64,000 nucleotides of DNA from contig NW_003101671.1 of assembly GCF_000003855.2 (NCBI RefSeq), forward strand, positions 1,544,261 through 1,608,260, in the 5' to 3' direction. Below the pieces are notes generated by a model, which was not told the DNA's origin, did not search any database, and worked only from the letters and a program-made list of their open reading frames with translations. The position numbers were made by a program, and so were the translations under genes. Every line of letters starts with the position of its first letter. Position 1 is the first letter of the stretch. This document shows, in pieces, positions 1 through 12,080 of this stretch. This DNA comes from Blastomyces gilchristii SLH14081. Its lineage: Eukaryota > Ascomycota > Eurotiomycetes > Onygenales > Ajellomycetaceae.

Positions 1-1615
1 TGATCATGAGATAGTTATTGAAGCTGATTTCTCTGACTATATTACAGAAGAAGCTATATTGTAATATAATAATAAAGATGTCTTATAATTATGTATCTTC
101 ATATCTAAGAAACTGAGTCCTGCTGAATACAATTACAAGATCTATGATAAGAAACTTCTTATAATTATACACTATCTAGAAGAATGAGACTCTGAACTCT
201 GAAGTATCTTCAAATTTAAGATAATCATAGATTATAAGAATCTCAAGTATTTCATAATTATCTGTAAGCTTACTGAATGTCAGATGTGATAATCTGAGCT
301 ATTGAGCTGTTTTTATTTCACTATACACTATCATCTCAGCAGTCAGAACTCAATCATAGATGCTCTCTTATAATGTGAGTAAGATATATCTTCTGATGTA
401 ACAGACACTCATTGAATGAACTGAAAACACTAACTCTTAGATCTGAAGATATTGGTTGATTATAATGAGACTACTTATAACACTATATACACTTTACTGA
501 TCAGAACATCTCCTGAATCTACACTGAATGAATTGTGATATATAACAGCTTAAACTGATGAACTTCTTTAAATACTCACTGAAGCAGTATATCAAGAAGC
601 ACTCTAATTTCTCTCAGAACTATGTATAAGAACTGACATTTCAGAATGCTTAATTGATAATAATAATACTCTGTGATTCTGTAAATAATACTGAGTCTCT
701 CACTTTAAACTCTTACACACTCAGATAATACAAGAGATGCATGATTCTTATATAATTAGTTATTCAGATTATGAATAACTGTATTAAATAATCTCTTAAG
801 AGTTCTACTGATCTGAGATATTAAACAGTATTAGATATTTTATCTGAAACTATAATTATTATTTCTCTGTCACTTTATAAAGAAATTATAAAAAAGATCT
901 GCTGAAACTACTCAATATCTCTGATAGAATCTGATAAGATATAATAATTAACTTTACTATTAATCTCTTTAAGAGCAAGAGTTGTAGAAATATTCTAATC
1001 ATTATAAACTAATTAAGTAAAGATATAATATTAGAATCTTATAATAAGATTAATACTGAATAAGTCACTGAAGTCTTTCTACAGAGTCTGTTCTATCAGA
1101 TATATAAATTACTGAAATCTATAGTATCAGATTAAGATCATTAATTTATAAGTACTCTCTGAATAAGAATCTGTCAAATTCTCAAGATTATACACTGTTT
1201 ATTAACTGTCTATTACTCTGAGACTGATAATTCATCAGAATAAATAATTTAGACTATAAAGAATTATCTTTATAAGTTCTATAATTATTTATAAGATGAT
1301 TAATATAATCTTCTTCTACATACAGAGATCACTATTAATGACTGAGATACTGTCTTAACTGATATAAGCTCATTCTTTCTTATACACAGTTATCACATAA
1401 AAGTATTAAATCTTCTAGAGATTACACAGTTCACACTAAATCTTAACAGTTTAATTCAGATCACTGATAACATAGTAATGAAGCTCTGAGATATTTGTGA
1501 CTGAGCAGAAGCCTTTATGATGAGTGCTAAACAAGATTAAGAGAACTGAATCAATGTTCACTGAGACTCTGCTGAGCAATATAAGATAGAATATCTAATA
1601 TGATTGAATCTTAAG
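1..1615 (+). pseudogene. Ty3/gypsy family A, copy A3: pol 3' part (RNase H to integrase)
   Basis: This is the downstream part of a gypsy pol gene whose 5' half lies left of the window. The first 300 bases translate to a retroviral-type RNase H with recognisable stretches such as [17 protein letters not shown] and DYKNLKYF. About 650-1,600 gives the integrase zinc-binding region and catalytic core. The sequence is collinear with 22,545-24,175 of copy A1. Many in-frame stops and the loss of CpG show it is dead. It breaks at TTAAG (1,611-1,615), where copy A2 is inserted, and resumes at 16,708 after a second TTAAG. Family and domain order are clear; exact domain limits are not, because of decay. 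Confidence 0.85.
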
Positions 1616-1935
1616 TGTAAGAGGCCTACGCCGAATAGATCGGTATAATATTTATAGATCTTATATAACAAAGTGAAAAACATTAAAGAAGGAAAGAAAG
1701 AGAAAGTGTGAGAATCAGTGATTGAAGTGGATATTTATACGCGTACATGGTGGTGTACGCGGTGGAACTTCGGGGCGGAAGAATAGGGGTTTTCATACAC
1801 AGTGGAGCTTCGGGGTGGAAGAATAGGAATTCCATAGGTTTTCAGCTGAGGATCAGCGACCGAGAATCGGAGCGGTAGGAATCTGTGGAGTGTAATGGAA
1901 TAGTCTATATGATTGATCGGGCGCAGCCCGCCACA
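1616..1935 (-). repeat. 3' LTR of A2
   Basis: In element sense it begins TGTGGCGGGCTGCG and ends GGCCTCTTACA, so it has TG...CA ends. It retains many CpGs, unlike its partner at 16,388-16,707. It carries a 40-bp direct duplication (1,762-1,801 and 1,802-1,841) that is absent from the 277-bp LTRs of A1. The oldest-looking mutations are nearly all transitions. Confidence 0.92.
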
Positions 1936-1956
1936 TTAGCCCCCCCCCCCTTCCTT
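1936..1956 (-). other. Polypurine tract of A2 (plus-strand primer)
   Basis: Immediately inside the 3' LTR, the element strand reads AAGGAAGG followed by an unusually long G run (11 G, from the C run at 1,940-1,950) and then CTAA before the LTR. This is the expected place and composition for the plus-strand priming tract. Other family-A copies have a shorter version, GAAAGAAGGGGCTAA in A1. Confidence 0.75.
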
Positions 1957-2218
1957 GGTCGTACGTAGCTCCCATCGGTCAAGTTCGTTATCTTCTCCTA
2001 TGATCCCTGGCGGCTGCCAGTCAGAAGTCAGTTGAGAAGGGAACAGATCGGTGGCGGCGCAGCGGAGCACGCTCGTATGAAAGACATCATGGATCCCTGA
2101 TGATGTGTCAAGGCAGTAGTTGTGGCTGCCTAGGACTTCTATCACTTTATACTTTGCATGGCAGTAATCCAGTGTGTGAGATGGGTGTGTGGTCCGTATA
2201 TTCTTAAGATTCAATCAT
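1936..2218 (-). pseudogene. A2 pol C-terminal module, internally deleted
   Basis: A 92-residue open stretch encodes the integrase C-terminal region: KYKVIEVLGSHNYCLD is a typical SH3-like segment of chromo-gypsy integrases, followed by a short linker. Compared with A1 (24,180-24,570) and A3 (17,304-17,620), about 180 bp after the EDNEL motif is missing, so the chromodomain-like tail is lost and the frame runs straight into the polypurine tract. This part is barely mutated (CpG retained), in contrast to the rest of A2. Confidence 0.75.
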
Positions 2219-2226
2219 ACCAGATC

Positions 2227-3009
2227 TTATCTCAGCGGGCTCAGACCCTCTGGCTCGGTTTGAACGGGTTGCAGCATTATTATTAACTAATCCGGCATGA
2301 CACTAACCTACTTTCGATACAAGTCATGTGCTCAGAGCAATCCTCACCAGAGGGTCTGAGAAGAAATGATTCCATCTTCAATGAAGATTCCTGAGATTTA
2401 CAAGAATTTTTCAGATTCTTCAACTTTGACTTTCTATTACTATATACTCACATATCTTTGAGATTTAAAAATCACCTTAGCTTATAGCTAAAGAGAAGAA
2501 GAATAGAAATATTTCTTTAATATTTTAAAAAAATCTGTATTTAAGATAGATATATACTCTTGAAAATGATCATATTTTTTAATCTCAGAATTTCTAAGAG
2601 CTTTTTTTTATATGAGAAATTGAATTAAAATTCCTGTGTTCAAAAACACACTGATCAACTTTAAAATGATACTTCTATTCTAAGAACTTAAGATATGAAT
2701 ATAAAAATCAGATATATTGTGAGAACATTATTATTCTAAGGTTCTAAGATGATACAGAAATAATGAATCTATAAAGTTGAGTGGAAATTCTCTTCTATAC
2801 TCAGAGTACTGAGTAAATCATTTCCATGTTACTAACAATCAGAAACTGTTTCTTCTTAGATGCTTTGTAAGATATTATCACTTACATGACCTGATTTTAC
2901 TATTTGAGTTAGCTTATTGCTTATTTAAGGTTAGCTTATGATATAATTATCAATTCAGTGTTAAAATAGCAATGAATATCTGAAGAAGCATCTGAGCTTG
3001 CTGAGATAA
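2227..3009. mobile_element. Non-autonomous DNA transposon with 19-bp terminal inverted repeats
   Basis: A 783-bp insertion in the integrase region of A2, absent from the matching site in A5 (around 28,300). The left end is TTATCTCAGCGGGCTCAGA; the right end is its inverse with two changes. Flanks ACCAGATC (2,219-2,226) and ATCATATC (3,010-3,017) agree at 6 of 8 positions, suggesting an 8-bp duplication as made by hAT transposases. No coding sequence was seen. The first 130 bp keep CpGs; the rest is AT-rich. An inner perfect 14-bp inverted repeat (2,240-2,253 and 2,347-2,360) lies near the left end. Confidence 0.65.
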
Positions 3010-3017
3010 ATCATATC

Positions 3018-4779
3018 TTCTATCTTATATTACTCAGTGAGATCTTGATAAACATTAATTCAATCTTCTTAATTCTGCTTAACACTTATCATGAAGACTT
3101 CTACTTAATTACAGATATCTCAGAGTTTCATTACTATATTATCAGTGATCTGAATTGAACTGCAGAGGTTCAGTATGAAATATATAATCTCTAGAAGATT
3201 CAGTACTTTCATGTAATATCTGTATATGAGAAAGAATGAGCTTATATCTATTGAAACAGCAACTCACTCATTGATAGTGACTTCTAGACTGGCCGCCGGG
3301 ACCATGAATTTCACATTTGATCTCATTTGGTCTGGTTCTATACATTTCTTGGCGTGAATCCCGCTGGAACTGGCTATCAAAAAAACATGTAAAGTGACTA
3401 TATATCAGATCTTAAAATGAAACCATGACTTGAAAAAAATAAGAAAGTGGTCTCATTTGATCTCATTTAGTCTCATTCTTGATATAAAGTTACTATTTTT
3501 AGACATTTTGAGATTTTCTTTAGACTATTTTTAATTTTTTAAAAAGTAACACTTTTTGATAACACTCAAATGAGATTTAAAGTCATTTAAAGCAATAAAA
3601 ATAATTTAAATTGACAAGTGAAAATCATGGTCTCATTTGGAAAATATGACAAGAGTAGACAGTAAGTTTCACTGAGACAGTATGAAACTACTATCTAATG
3701 TTAAAACCGTGTAATGAGATCAGTTGAATTGATAATAGAACTATCAAAAAATCTGGTCCTGGTCTCAGACACGGTTACACGGTCAGTCTAGTGACTTTAT
3801 TATATAGAAGAAGATCATATCAATCATCTTATAAGTAATTACAGAACTTATAAAGATAATTCTTTATAGTCTGAATTATTTATTCTGATACATCATCAGT
3901 CTCAGAGTGATAGATAGTTAATAAATAATATATAATCTTGAGAACTTTATAGATTCTTGTTCAGAGAGTACTCATGAATTGACAGTCTCAATTCAATATT
4001 ATAGATCTCAGTAATTCATATATCTGATAGAATAGACTTCTTAGAAAAGCTTCAGTAACTTGTTCAGTATTTATCTTATTACAAGATTCTAATATTATAC
4101 TCTTACTTAATCAGTTTATAATAATCAGAATATTTCTACAATTCTTACTCTCAGAGAGATTAATAGCAAAGTTAATTATCATATCTTATCAGATTCTACT
4201 AGAGATATTAAGTGATTTCAGCAGATCTTTTCTACAGTTCTTTTATAAGATGATGAAGAAATAATAGTTATAGTTTCAGATAAAATATCTGATGCTGTTT
4301 AATATCTCAGACTAGTAGAACTCTTAAGAGATTATTTAATATAGTTATTTATAATCTGAATAACTAGTTATATAAAAGTTATGTATCTCTTGCATTATTC
4401 AGATGTGTAAGAATTCAGAGTAAGAGACTCAGTATTATTCACAGAATCATAGAGTATTATTATTATTACTTGAACATTCTGAGATGTCAATTCTTATACA
4501 TAGTTCTGAGAAAAATCAGAGTGCTTCTTGTCATACTGCTTCAGTGAGTGCTTAAAGAAGTTCATCAGTTTGAGCTGCTATATATTATAGTTCATTTAAT
4601 ATAGATTCAGAAGAAGTTGAGATATCAGTAACAGTTCTAATCAGAGAAGTATGTATAGTGTTATAAACTGTTTTATCTTGATTAACTAGTATCTTCAGAT
4701 TCAAGAGTCAGTGCTCTCAGTTCATTCAGTAAGTATCTGTTATATTAGATAATATATCTTACTCTTGGTATAAGAGAAC
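3018..4779 (-). pseudogene. A2 integrase region (interrupted by MITE M1)
   Basis: Collinear with 23,200-24,170 of A1 in inverse orientation and with 28,300-29,620 of A5. It covers the integrase core and the region up to RNase H. It is split by MITE M1 at 3,285-3,790 and ends at the LINE insertion (TSD starts at 4,780), resuming at 12,447. Stops occur throughout, and no CpG-rich stretch survives here. Confidence 0.75.
3285..3790 (+). mobile_element. hAT-like MITE, copy M1 (506 bp)
   Basis: Member of a 506-bp non-coding family with ends TAGACTGG...CAGTCTA. The termini form a short imperfect inverted repeat: TAGACTGGCCG at the left and TAGACTGACCG as the inverse of the right end. Flanking 8-mers GTGACTTC and GTGACTTT are the target duplication with one transition. 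The interior repeats the word TCTCATTT many times on both strands near the ends, like the subterminal repeats that hAT transposases bind. It sits in the A2 integrase region. Confidence 0.85.
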
Positions 4780-5169
4780 ATCTGTCATTGTACTTATTAT
4801 TATTATTATTCTTCAATTATAGATGTATGCAGTCAGAGACTATGACATCTACCTGAGAATCTTTAGTTCTCAGGGTTTTTCCTATATCTATAGAGTCAAC
4901 TATTATACATTTATCAATTTCAAATATGCAAAATCAGAAAATTCCAGCCCAGAATACAAAAACTGTTTACAAATTGCAGTATTTCAACACCTTCTGATAG
5001 TTTGAAATCATTTGAAAATATTATGACAAAAGAAAAGAGAACATAGTCTTAAAGATAGACACATTAAATAGGGAGAGAAAAGAACAGAAGGAAACAAGTA
5101 CAGTAAAGAGAGACTATAACAAAACAAAATTATTAAAAGATGATATATAGCTGTTTTAACAGACTATAT

Positions 5170-8100
5170 CTAGTCAATTTTCACCTCTTCATATTCAGAT
5201 ACTTCTGAATTCAGTCATTTTCTTATAGCTGCTCTAGTTTCTGATAGAAAGTCTATTAAGTATTTAGTTCCTGTCTCAGTTGAGAATAAGAACCTTATAT
5301 TTAATTGATTTAAATTATACTTCTTCTTTAATCTGACTCTGAGACTATTGTATAATGCACAATACATTACAATATACTCAGGATTTTCATTCACATTGCA
5401 GAATGAGCACTCTGTTAAATCAAATCTATCATCAAATCTTTGTATATAAGATTTGAAATAACCATGTTCTAGTTTCAGCTGAATTATAGATGAGAATATT
5501 TTCTTTTTACATTTAATTGAACAAGATTTCCACTTTGATTTTATCTCAAATCTTGAATAATGTATACTCTTCTTTTGTTTCTGCCAGCTTTTATTTCACT
5601 TGTTTAAACAAGATTCTTTTATCTTTCTCTTTATGAAAGACCAGGACACTGTTTTTTGAATAGATCTGCTTAATTCTGAACCCTTTTTTACAGCTGAATC
5701 AGCCAATTCATTGCCATGAATATTCATATGAGCAGGAACTCAATGCAGATGAATTATCAGTTTTGATATTCTTCTCTTTTGAATTTTTAAAACAGAGTTT
5801 AAAATCAGTTCAAGATTCATTTGATCATTATGAATCTGACTATTTCTAAGTCTTTTTAAAGCAGCTTGACTATCAGAGAATATTCATGTCTCTTTCAAAT
5901 CATTTCCTCTTTTATGAGATTTTATTTCAATGAGTTTGAAAGCTTTCACTATTGCAAATAGTTCAGCATCAAAGACTTCAGATTCACAGCCTAAATTCCA
6001 GAAATCTGAGATAAAATTAATATTATCTTCAGTATAAGCAATGCCTGCACCTAATCTATTCAAATTCTCATTTTTTAAGTCATCTGAGTAGATCAGAATA
6101 GAGTCTTTTATATTAATTGTAGAGATCTTCTTCAAATACTGTTCATATTCTCTCTCTTTAGATAGTTCACTTATTTGTAAGTCTATGAGAGATTCCAGCT
6201 TTTCTCTTCAGAGAGATATCTTCTCATGATCAATTTTCTCAACATTTAATGAAGAAAATTGATTCTTAATAAGTGAACATAGTCTATACAGTTGAGAGAG
6301 TGTTTTCTTTAAAGTATTATTCTCATTTCAATCAAGAAATCTATTTCAATCCAGTTCATTTCCTGAGTTAACTGATGAAAATGAAGAAGAGACTCTTTCT
6401 CTGATTATATGATTTGAGCTCATCTTCATGACTCTCAGAGCATAGTTCATACAGGCCTTTTCAAATTGAATAGCAGGAGGTGGAATTGAAGCTTCAATTT
6501 CCATTGCTTTAATAGAAGATGACTTGAATGCACTCAGAATTCTTCTCAAAGCTCTGTTTTGTAGACTTTGAAAGAGTTCAGTGAAGTTTCCTTGATTATT
6601 CTATTAAACTTGAACTTCATAATCAGCTACTGAGATAATACAGGCTATGTATAACTGTCTTATAGTCTGAAAGAATAGATCTCTCTCAGTATTTAATAGT
6701 CTGATTATACTATTCAGTAGTCTCTCTGCCTTGATGATTCTTTATTGAATATGATATTTAAAATTCAGTTTAAAGTTTAACCATACTTCTAGTTATTTGA
6801 TATTTAAACCAGGTTTAATCTCTTTATTCAAAAGAGTTAGACTTAGTTCTTTCTCATTAAACCTGGAAAAAAAGTGAATTAACTCAGTTTTATTCATATC
6901 AAATTGAATTAGATTGATATCTGCTCTAACAAAGATTTCCTTTACTGCTTTCTCAATCACTTCTAAGTTCTCTTTGATTGTCTTTGAACTGTAGAGTAGA
7001 TCAATATCATCTATATAACTTGAAGATCTCACTATTTTCATCTCTCTATTCTTGAATAGATATGCAGTGTATATTGCAAATAAAACAGGTGAGATTGAAG
7101 ATTCTTGTAATACTTCTATTTTTATCTCAGTTTTATCTTGTTTTCTTCCATCAAAGAATAGTTGTATAATTCTTTTAGATATGAAACAATTGACTCATTT
7201 TATTAGAGAAAGTGACAGTTTTAACATCTTCAAAGTTTGAATCATCTTAGACTTTGACATATGATCAAATGCATCTTTTATATCAATAAAAACTGCAGTT
7301 GAGACCAGGCCTTCATGCTTTGCTACTTGAATATCATGAATAACTGAGAGAACAGTATTAATTGCAGAACATGGTTTTCTATCTCTCATTTATTCATTAA
7401 ATAGAAGAGAATCACTAATAGAGCTTATAAAAGATAATCTAGTAACTATTATCTTTTCTAGAATTTTTCTCAAACAGTTCAACAGAGATATTACTCTATA
7501 TAACTTAGAAATTGAAGTCTTTCTATTAGGTTTTGCAAGGATTACTTCAGTAGCTTCTCTTCAGCATTCAGAATGATAATCATTTTTTAAGAGATTGAAA
7601 AAGAGCTCAAAATATTCATTCTTCAAGTAGAAATATATGTTTTGAATAATTGAGTGATTAATTGAATCAGGCCCTGCAGCAGTTTTAATTGAACTTGAGA
7701 ATATTACTGACTCTAGTTCATCATATGTAAGCTCAGGCCATTTCTAGTTATTTTCATCAATATATTTATGAAATGATATATTCTTCTGTTCTAAATGTGA
7801 TGATGAGTTTTGAAAGAGAATTCTTATAAAAGCTTGACATTTTTTCTCAAAAGAATTTGCTGTATATAATTCATTCTGAAATTCATATTCTAAGATTGAA
7901 AGCTTTGCTACACTTCTTATTTTAGTATAGTTGAAGGCTTTGAAAACTTCTTTTTCTTATACTTCTTCAAGAAATTTGTTTCAGCAATCTGTTTTAACTT
8001 TTTTAATATCTGAAAAATATTCATTTTGAATAGCTTTGAACTCTTCATCAGATATTAAGTGATTCTTTCAATCTCTCTTAGCAGTGACTAATTGCTTTCT

Positions 8101-9117
8101 TTTAGAAGTGATATTCTCATTTTATCAAGGTTTGAAATACTCAGAAGACTTTTTCTTTGAAATATTTTCTTCAATACTTGTTAGAAGAATAGATGTAATC
8201 AGCTTTGCTCTATTCTCAAGCATTTCATTTGATATATCTTGACTTTGATTTCAATAGAGCTCATTCTGTCTTTCAGATTTCAGCTGTTTTACTCTTTCTT
8301 CAACTGCTTTTCAATCAGCTTTTTCAAAGTTATACTGATTAGAGAGAAGAGGATTTTCACTTCTTTATTTTTCACTCAGTTCAATATCAAATTGAATAAT
8401 CTCATGATCTGATCCTGAGGTTTCATTTGAATCAATAAATCAGTTTATAAGTCTTTTTTCAATTAGATTTTGTGATATGAAAGTTAGATCTATAATAGAT
8501 TTCTGTTTCATGTCTTTTCTAAAGAATGTTTATTAATCAGACTTGTTAACTAAATCTATTGAATGCTCAAAAGTTTATTTAATTAGTTTATCTGCTCTTA
8601 CTGCTCTTATACACTCTGAGTTTCATCAGAAATGATGTGCATTGAAGTCTTCTACAATTATAGAGTTTTTTAAGAAAGTTATATTCAAAAATCCTCTATC
8701 AATTATTCAGGTATTGTTGTTTTCTTTCAATGATTTTTCATTATAGATATTTATAAGTTGAATAGTATCAAACTCATTATCTTTATCTATAATGTCACTC
8801 ACTAGAATGTCAGAGTCAGATATGATATTAAATCTCAGATTAAATTGATATCTTGATCTTTTTCTTTCATAGATTGCTACTCTTGATTTTATCTCAGATT
8901 TTTCAGAAAGAAAGCAGTAATAGCTTGAATGAGAAATGATGTACTTTTGCTCAGTATCAAAATTTGATTCTTGAAGAAGTACAAAGTCAACTTTTTATTC
9001 AAATGCAATCTGAAGACAAGAATAAATGTAATTTGAGTTTCTATTCACATTATTTTGAATAAATGTGATTTTTGAAGAGTTTTTAAACTTTTTTTATTGT
9101 TTTTGTTGTACATTCAT
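5170..9117 (-). pseudogene. LINE-1 ORF2: endonuclease, reverse transcriptase, RNase H
   Basis: From ATG at 9,117 to TAG at 5,170 is 1,316 codons with no net frame change; the open stretches at 7,389, 7,041, 6,549 and 6,135 are all in this frame. Order: APE-like endonuclease (about 9,080-8,400, with FIQNNVNRNS and FVLLQESNFD), reverse transcriptase (about 7,760-6,600, with FIDIKDAFDHMSKS and the catalytic YIDDIDLLY where most families have YxDD), then RNase H (about 6,110-5,730, with ILIYSDDLKNENLNRLGAG). A C-terminal tail has a Cys/His cluster (CSFCNVNENPEYIVMYC, about 5,340-5,410). It would copy LINE RNA at nicked target DNA. Stops, mostly explicable as changed Gln, Arg or Trp codons, inactivate it. 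Confidence 0.88.
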
Positions 9118-9146
9118 ACTAAAAGAGAGTGAAGATATAGTAGAAT

Positions 9147-10736
9147 CTAATCACTATCATCAGATAGTAGATTATAACTATTTTGAAAAGCAGAAATCTC
9201 AACTGCTTGTATTCTATCTAGTTTATTATCAGAGTCATTTCTCAATTCTCTAATCTTAACAGGTGTTTGAGGATTCAAATTCTGTTTATATTTAGCTGAA
9301 GAGTTGAAGTTTGAAGACTTAGATAGTTGAGAGTTTCTTCTTTTTGAGCTTACAGTTGTGGATTTACTAGCTTGACTTTTCTCTTCAGTTTTAGATTCAC
9401 TTTGAGCTTCATCTTTTCTCCAGTTCTTCTGAGTTCTTAGAGTAAATACACATTCTTTTGAGCTAGATGCATGTTTTTCTTTGCAATTGAAGCACTTAAG
9501 CAGAGTATGTTGACATATTTCATCTCTTTTTGAGCATGTTTCACATTTATGCTCACTAGTTTTGTGATCTCTAGCACAGAATGTGCATTTTGAGTCTCTG
9601 AAATAAGAGATTGCAAAGTGTTCATATCTTTGACAGTTTGAACACTGTGTTTGAGCTTTGAGATTCATTCTTGAATCTTTGTATTTATAAACTCTCATTT
9701 TCAAATCTGCTACTCTTACTTCAGAGATTCTTGATTGTTCAAGTGTCTTTATATATACTAGAACAGAGGCATTTCTTCTGCTCTGTCTGAACTCAATTAA
9801 ATTAAGTTATACAGGCTCTTTTCTCAGTTGAATAGAATTGTATTCTTCTAATTCATTTTTGAGAAGCAGCATTTCTTCCTCACAGTCAAAAATTTCAACT
9901 GAAATATCATGAAGAATGAATTTGTCTCACTTTTCATCTCTTTCAGATAGAATTGTTGTATTCAGTAGAGATTCTATTACTGATTTTCAGAGATTCTTAT
10001 TCTGAATGAGAAATTCTGCACTGAATTCAGGCATTGTAGTCAAAATAATAGAGTTTTCAAAGAAAGATAGCTCAATTGAAGCTATGACTGATTTTTGAAC
10101 TTCAATATCAGTTATTAACTGAGAAAAGAACTGCTGATTAATTTCATTTCTAATTCTGAAAATGAGATTTGAGTTTAGCTTGTTTTTTTACAAGCTCTCC
10201 TGGTTTGAGACTTTGAGAATAAGTCTTCTATTTCTGAAGATTTGAAAGTTCTTCTCTTTTTACATTTCTTTTTTTTTCTTTCTATGAACAGAGATCTGAG
10301 AAATATTCTTCTCAGTTTTCTCAGAATTTTGAGCAGATTTTGAACTAGCAGGTTTGAAGATAGCAGATTCTGCTACTTGAGTATATGTTTTCTTCTGATT
10401 TGAAGAAGAAGATGAAGAAGTAGAAGATGAAAAAGAGTCAGTGACTGTACTGAAAGATTTCAATGTTTTTTGAATTATGTTTGAAATTCCAAGTTTGAAC
10501 TTGATCACTTCTTATAGTTGTCTAGCCTGAGTATGAAGAATTAACAGAACTTCTTCATTCTTCTCACTCAGACACTGTTTTTCAAGAATTTTGCTTGCTT
10601 TTTTCAGTTCCTGTATTTCAAGAACTTGTTATTTCTCTATTTCTTTCTTCTTTCTTCTCTTTAGAATTTCAATCTCAGGAATGACATCTGAGAAAACATC
10701 TTTTTTCACATCAACTGAGTGTACTCTTGAACTCAT
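9147..10736 (-). pseudogene. LINE-1 ORF1: gag-like RNA-binding protein with zinc knuckles
   Basis: The ATG at 10,736 and stop at 9,147 define 530 codons in one frame. The N-terminal third is charged and coiled-coil-like, followed by a serine-rich patch (about 10,400-10,445) and a basic run (about 10,265). The C-terminal half has a zinc-knuckle cluster at about 9,640-9,460: CSNCQRYEHF, where the last Cys of the first knuckle has become Phe, then CTFCARDHKTSEHKC and CFNCKEKHASSSKEC. ORF1 proteins of this class package LINE RNA. About half a dozen in-frame stops are present but no frameshift is needed. It ends 30 bp upstream of the ORF2 start, a spacing that suggests coupled or reinitiated translation in the parent element. 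Confidence 0.85.
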
Positions 10737-11465
10737 TTTACTCACTGAATGAAAAGTTGATCAGACTGTTTCAATTGAGAGATTTATCAGTATATTTTCA
10801 AATGAAAAGTTGATCAGACTGTTTCAATTAAGAGGTTTATTAATCTATTTTTAATTGAAAAGTTGATCAAATCATTTCAAAAGAAGAATGAAAGACTTTT
10901 ATGTATAAAATATCTGATTTTTTTTTTTCACACTAGTTCAGTAACTAGGTTAGATTTTTGAAGAGAATCTAATAAACTAAAAGTAATTTTTAAGATAAAT
11001 CAATAAAATCTTTACAAACTCTTTCTTGAGATACAGTGAGGAAAAGTATAATATCAATTGATAATAAATCAGATAATATGACAGTTTTTAAGAGAAAAAC
11101 TGATAAAAAATAAGTCAATTTTTTGCAGAGAAATTGATTAAAACTATTCAATTTTATTCTAAATCATTCAATTCTTCTCACACAATAAGTGTGCAACTCA
11201 AATCAGTCAATAAAGAGTGTAAAAGAGAATTAAGTATTAATGAAAGCTCTTCAGTCACTGAAAAAGTAATTCTTATTTAAAAGAATATGAAATTATGACA
11301 GAAAACAACTCTGTTTTTAATTCTTTGTAAGAATATTATATAAAACTCAGAGAAAAACATCTTACTTTTTCAAGAGAAGTAAAAAACTATTTCTAAGATC
11401 TTTTTTTTTTTTACATTAACTGCTGCAGAAGAATGAGATAGAAACTGCTAAGATATGCACTACTG

Positions 11466-11520
11466 TATATTCTCTATCAAGACTTTCTCTCTTCAGAGTC
11501 TTGATATTATAGAGAATATA
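11466..11520. repeat. Hairpin in the LINE-1 leader
   Basis: Left arm TATATTCTCTATCAAGACT (11,466-11,484) pairs with 11,497-11,520 through 12 + 7 base pairs interrupted by a 5-nt bulge, with a 12-nt loop. It could fold in the LINE transcript. No function is known. Confidence 0.6.
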
Positions 11521-11794
11521 AGTCTGTTTCTATATAATAATGTAAATATTGTCAGTGAGATGTAGAGAAACTGGTTATTTATATCTTAAAATAGAAGACT
11601 TTGTCAATGATTATATCAATATAGAGTTAATTCTTAAATTCAATAGAAATCTAGTATTGCTGTTCTCAATCTCTTGCAGAATCTATTGAATATTGAGATA
11701 TTAAAACTAGATTTAATATATCTCACTGTGCAGGGATCAAAGACTCAGTCAGATCTTGAGATATACTGATTTTATAGTTGTTAATGTGCTGTTG

Positions 11795-12080
11795 ACTTGT
11801 TGTTCACTGATTATGTATTGAATGCTGTTGCTGAGGTATCTTTTTGTATCATTCTGCTGGGGATGGGCCAGATTGAGAGGGGTAGTACAAGGGTGAGACT
11901 TGGTGTTGAAGTCTAGATACACAGGCGATGGACTGTGAAGGTTGCACTTCAGAAGAGTCTGTTGATTATGTGCTTGATATTATCGCTGAGGTATCTTTTT
12001 GTATTTTTCTGCCGGGGATGGGCCAGATTGGGAAGGGCGGTACGAGGGTGAGACTTGGCATTGGTGTTTTGGAACATCAA
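11795..12080. repeat. 155-bp direct repeat in the LINE-1 leader
   Basis: The word GCTGAGGTATCTTTTTGTAT occurs at 11,830 and 11,985, a period of 155 bp. Similarity extends from about 11,805 to 11,905 against 11,960 to 12,060, including GGGATGGGCCAGATTG and AGGGTGAGACTTGG. The copy nearer ORF1 differs mainly by C-to-T/G-to-A changes. Tandem monomers upstream of ORF1 are known as promoter units in some LINEs; here that is inference. Confidence 0.75.

Noticed and set aside
4823..5005. 60-codon plus-strand frame, and its copy at 52,478-52,660
   Set aside because: Both are antisense to the conserved LINE 3' untranslated region.
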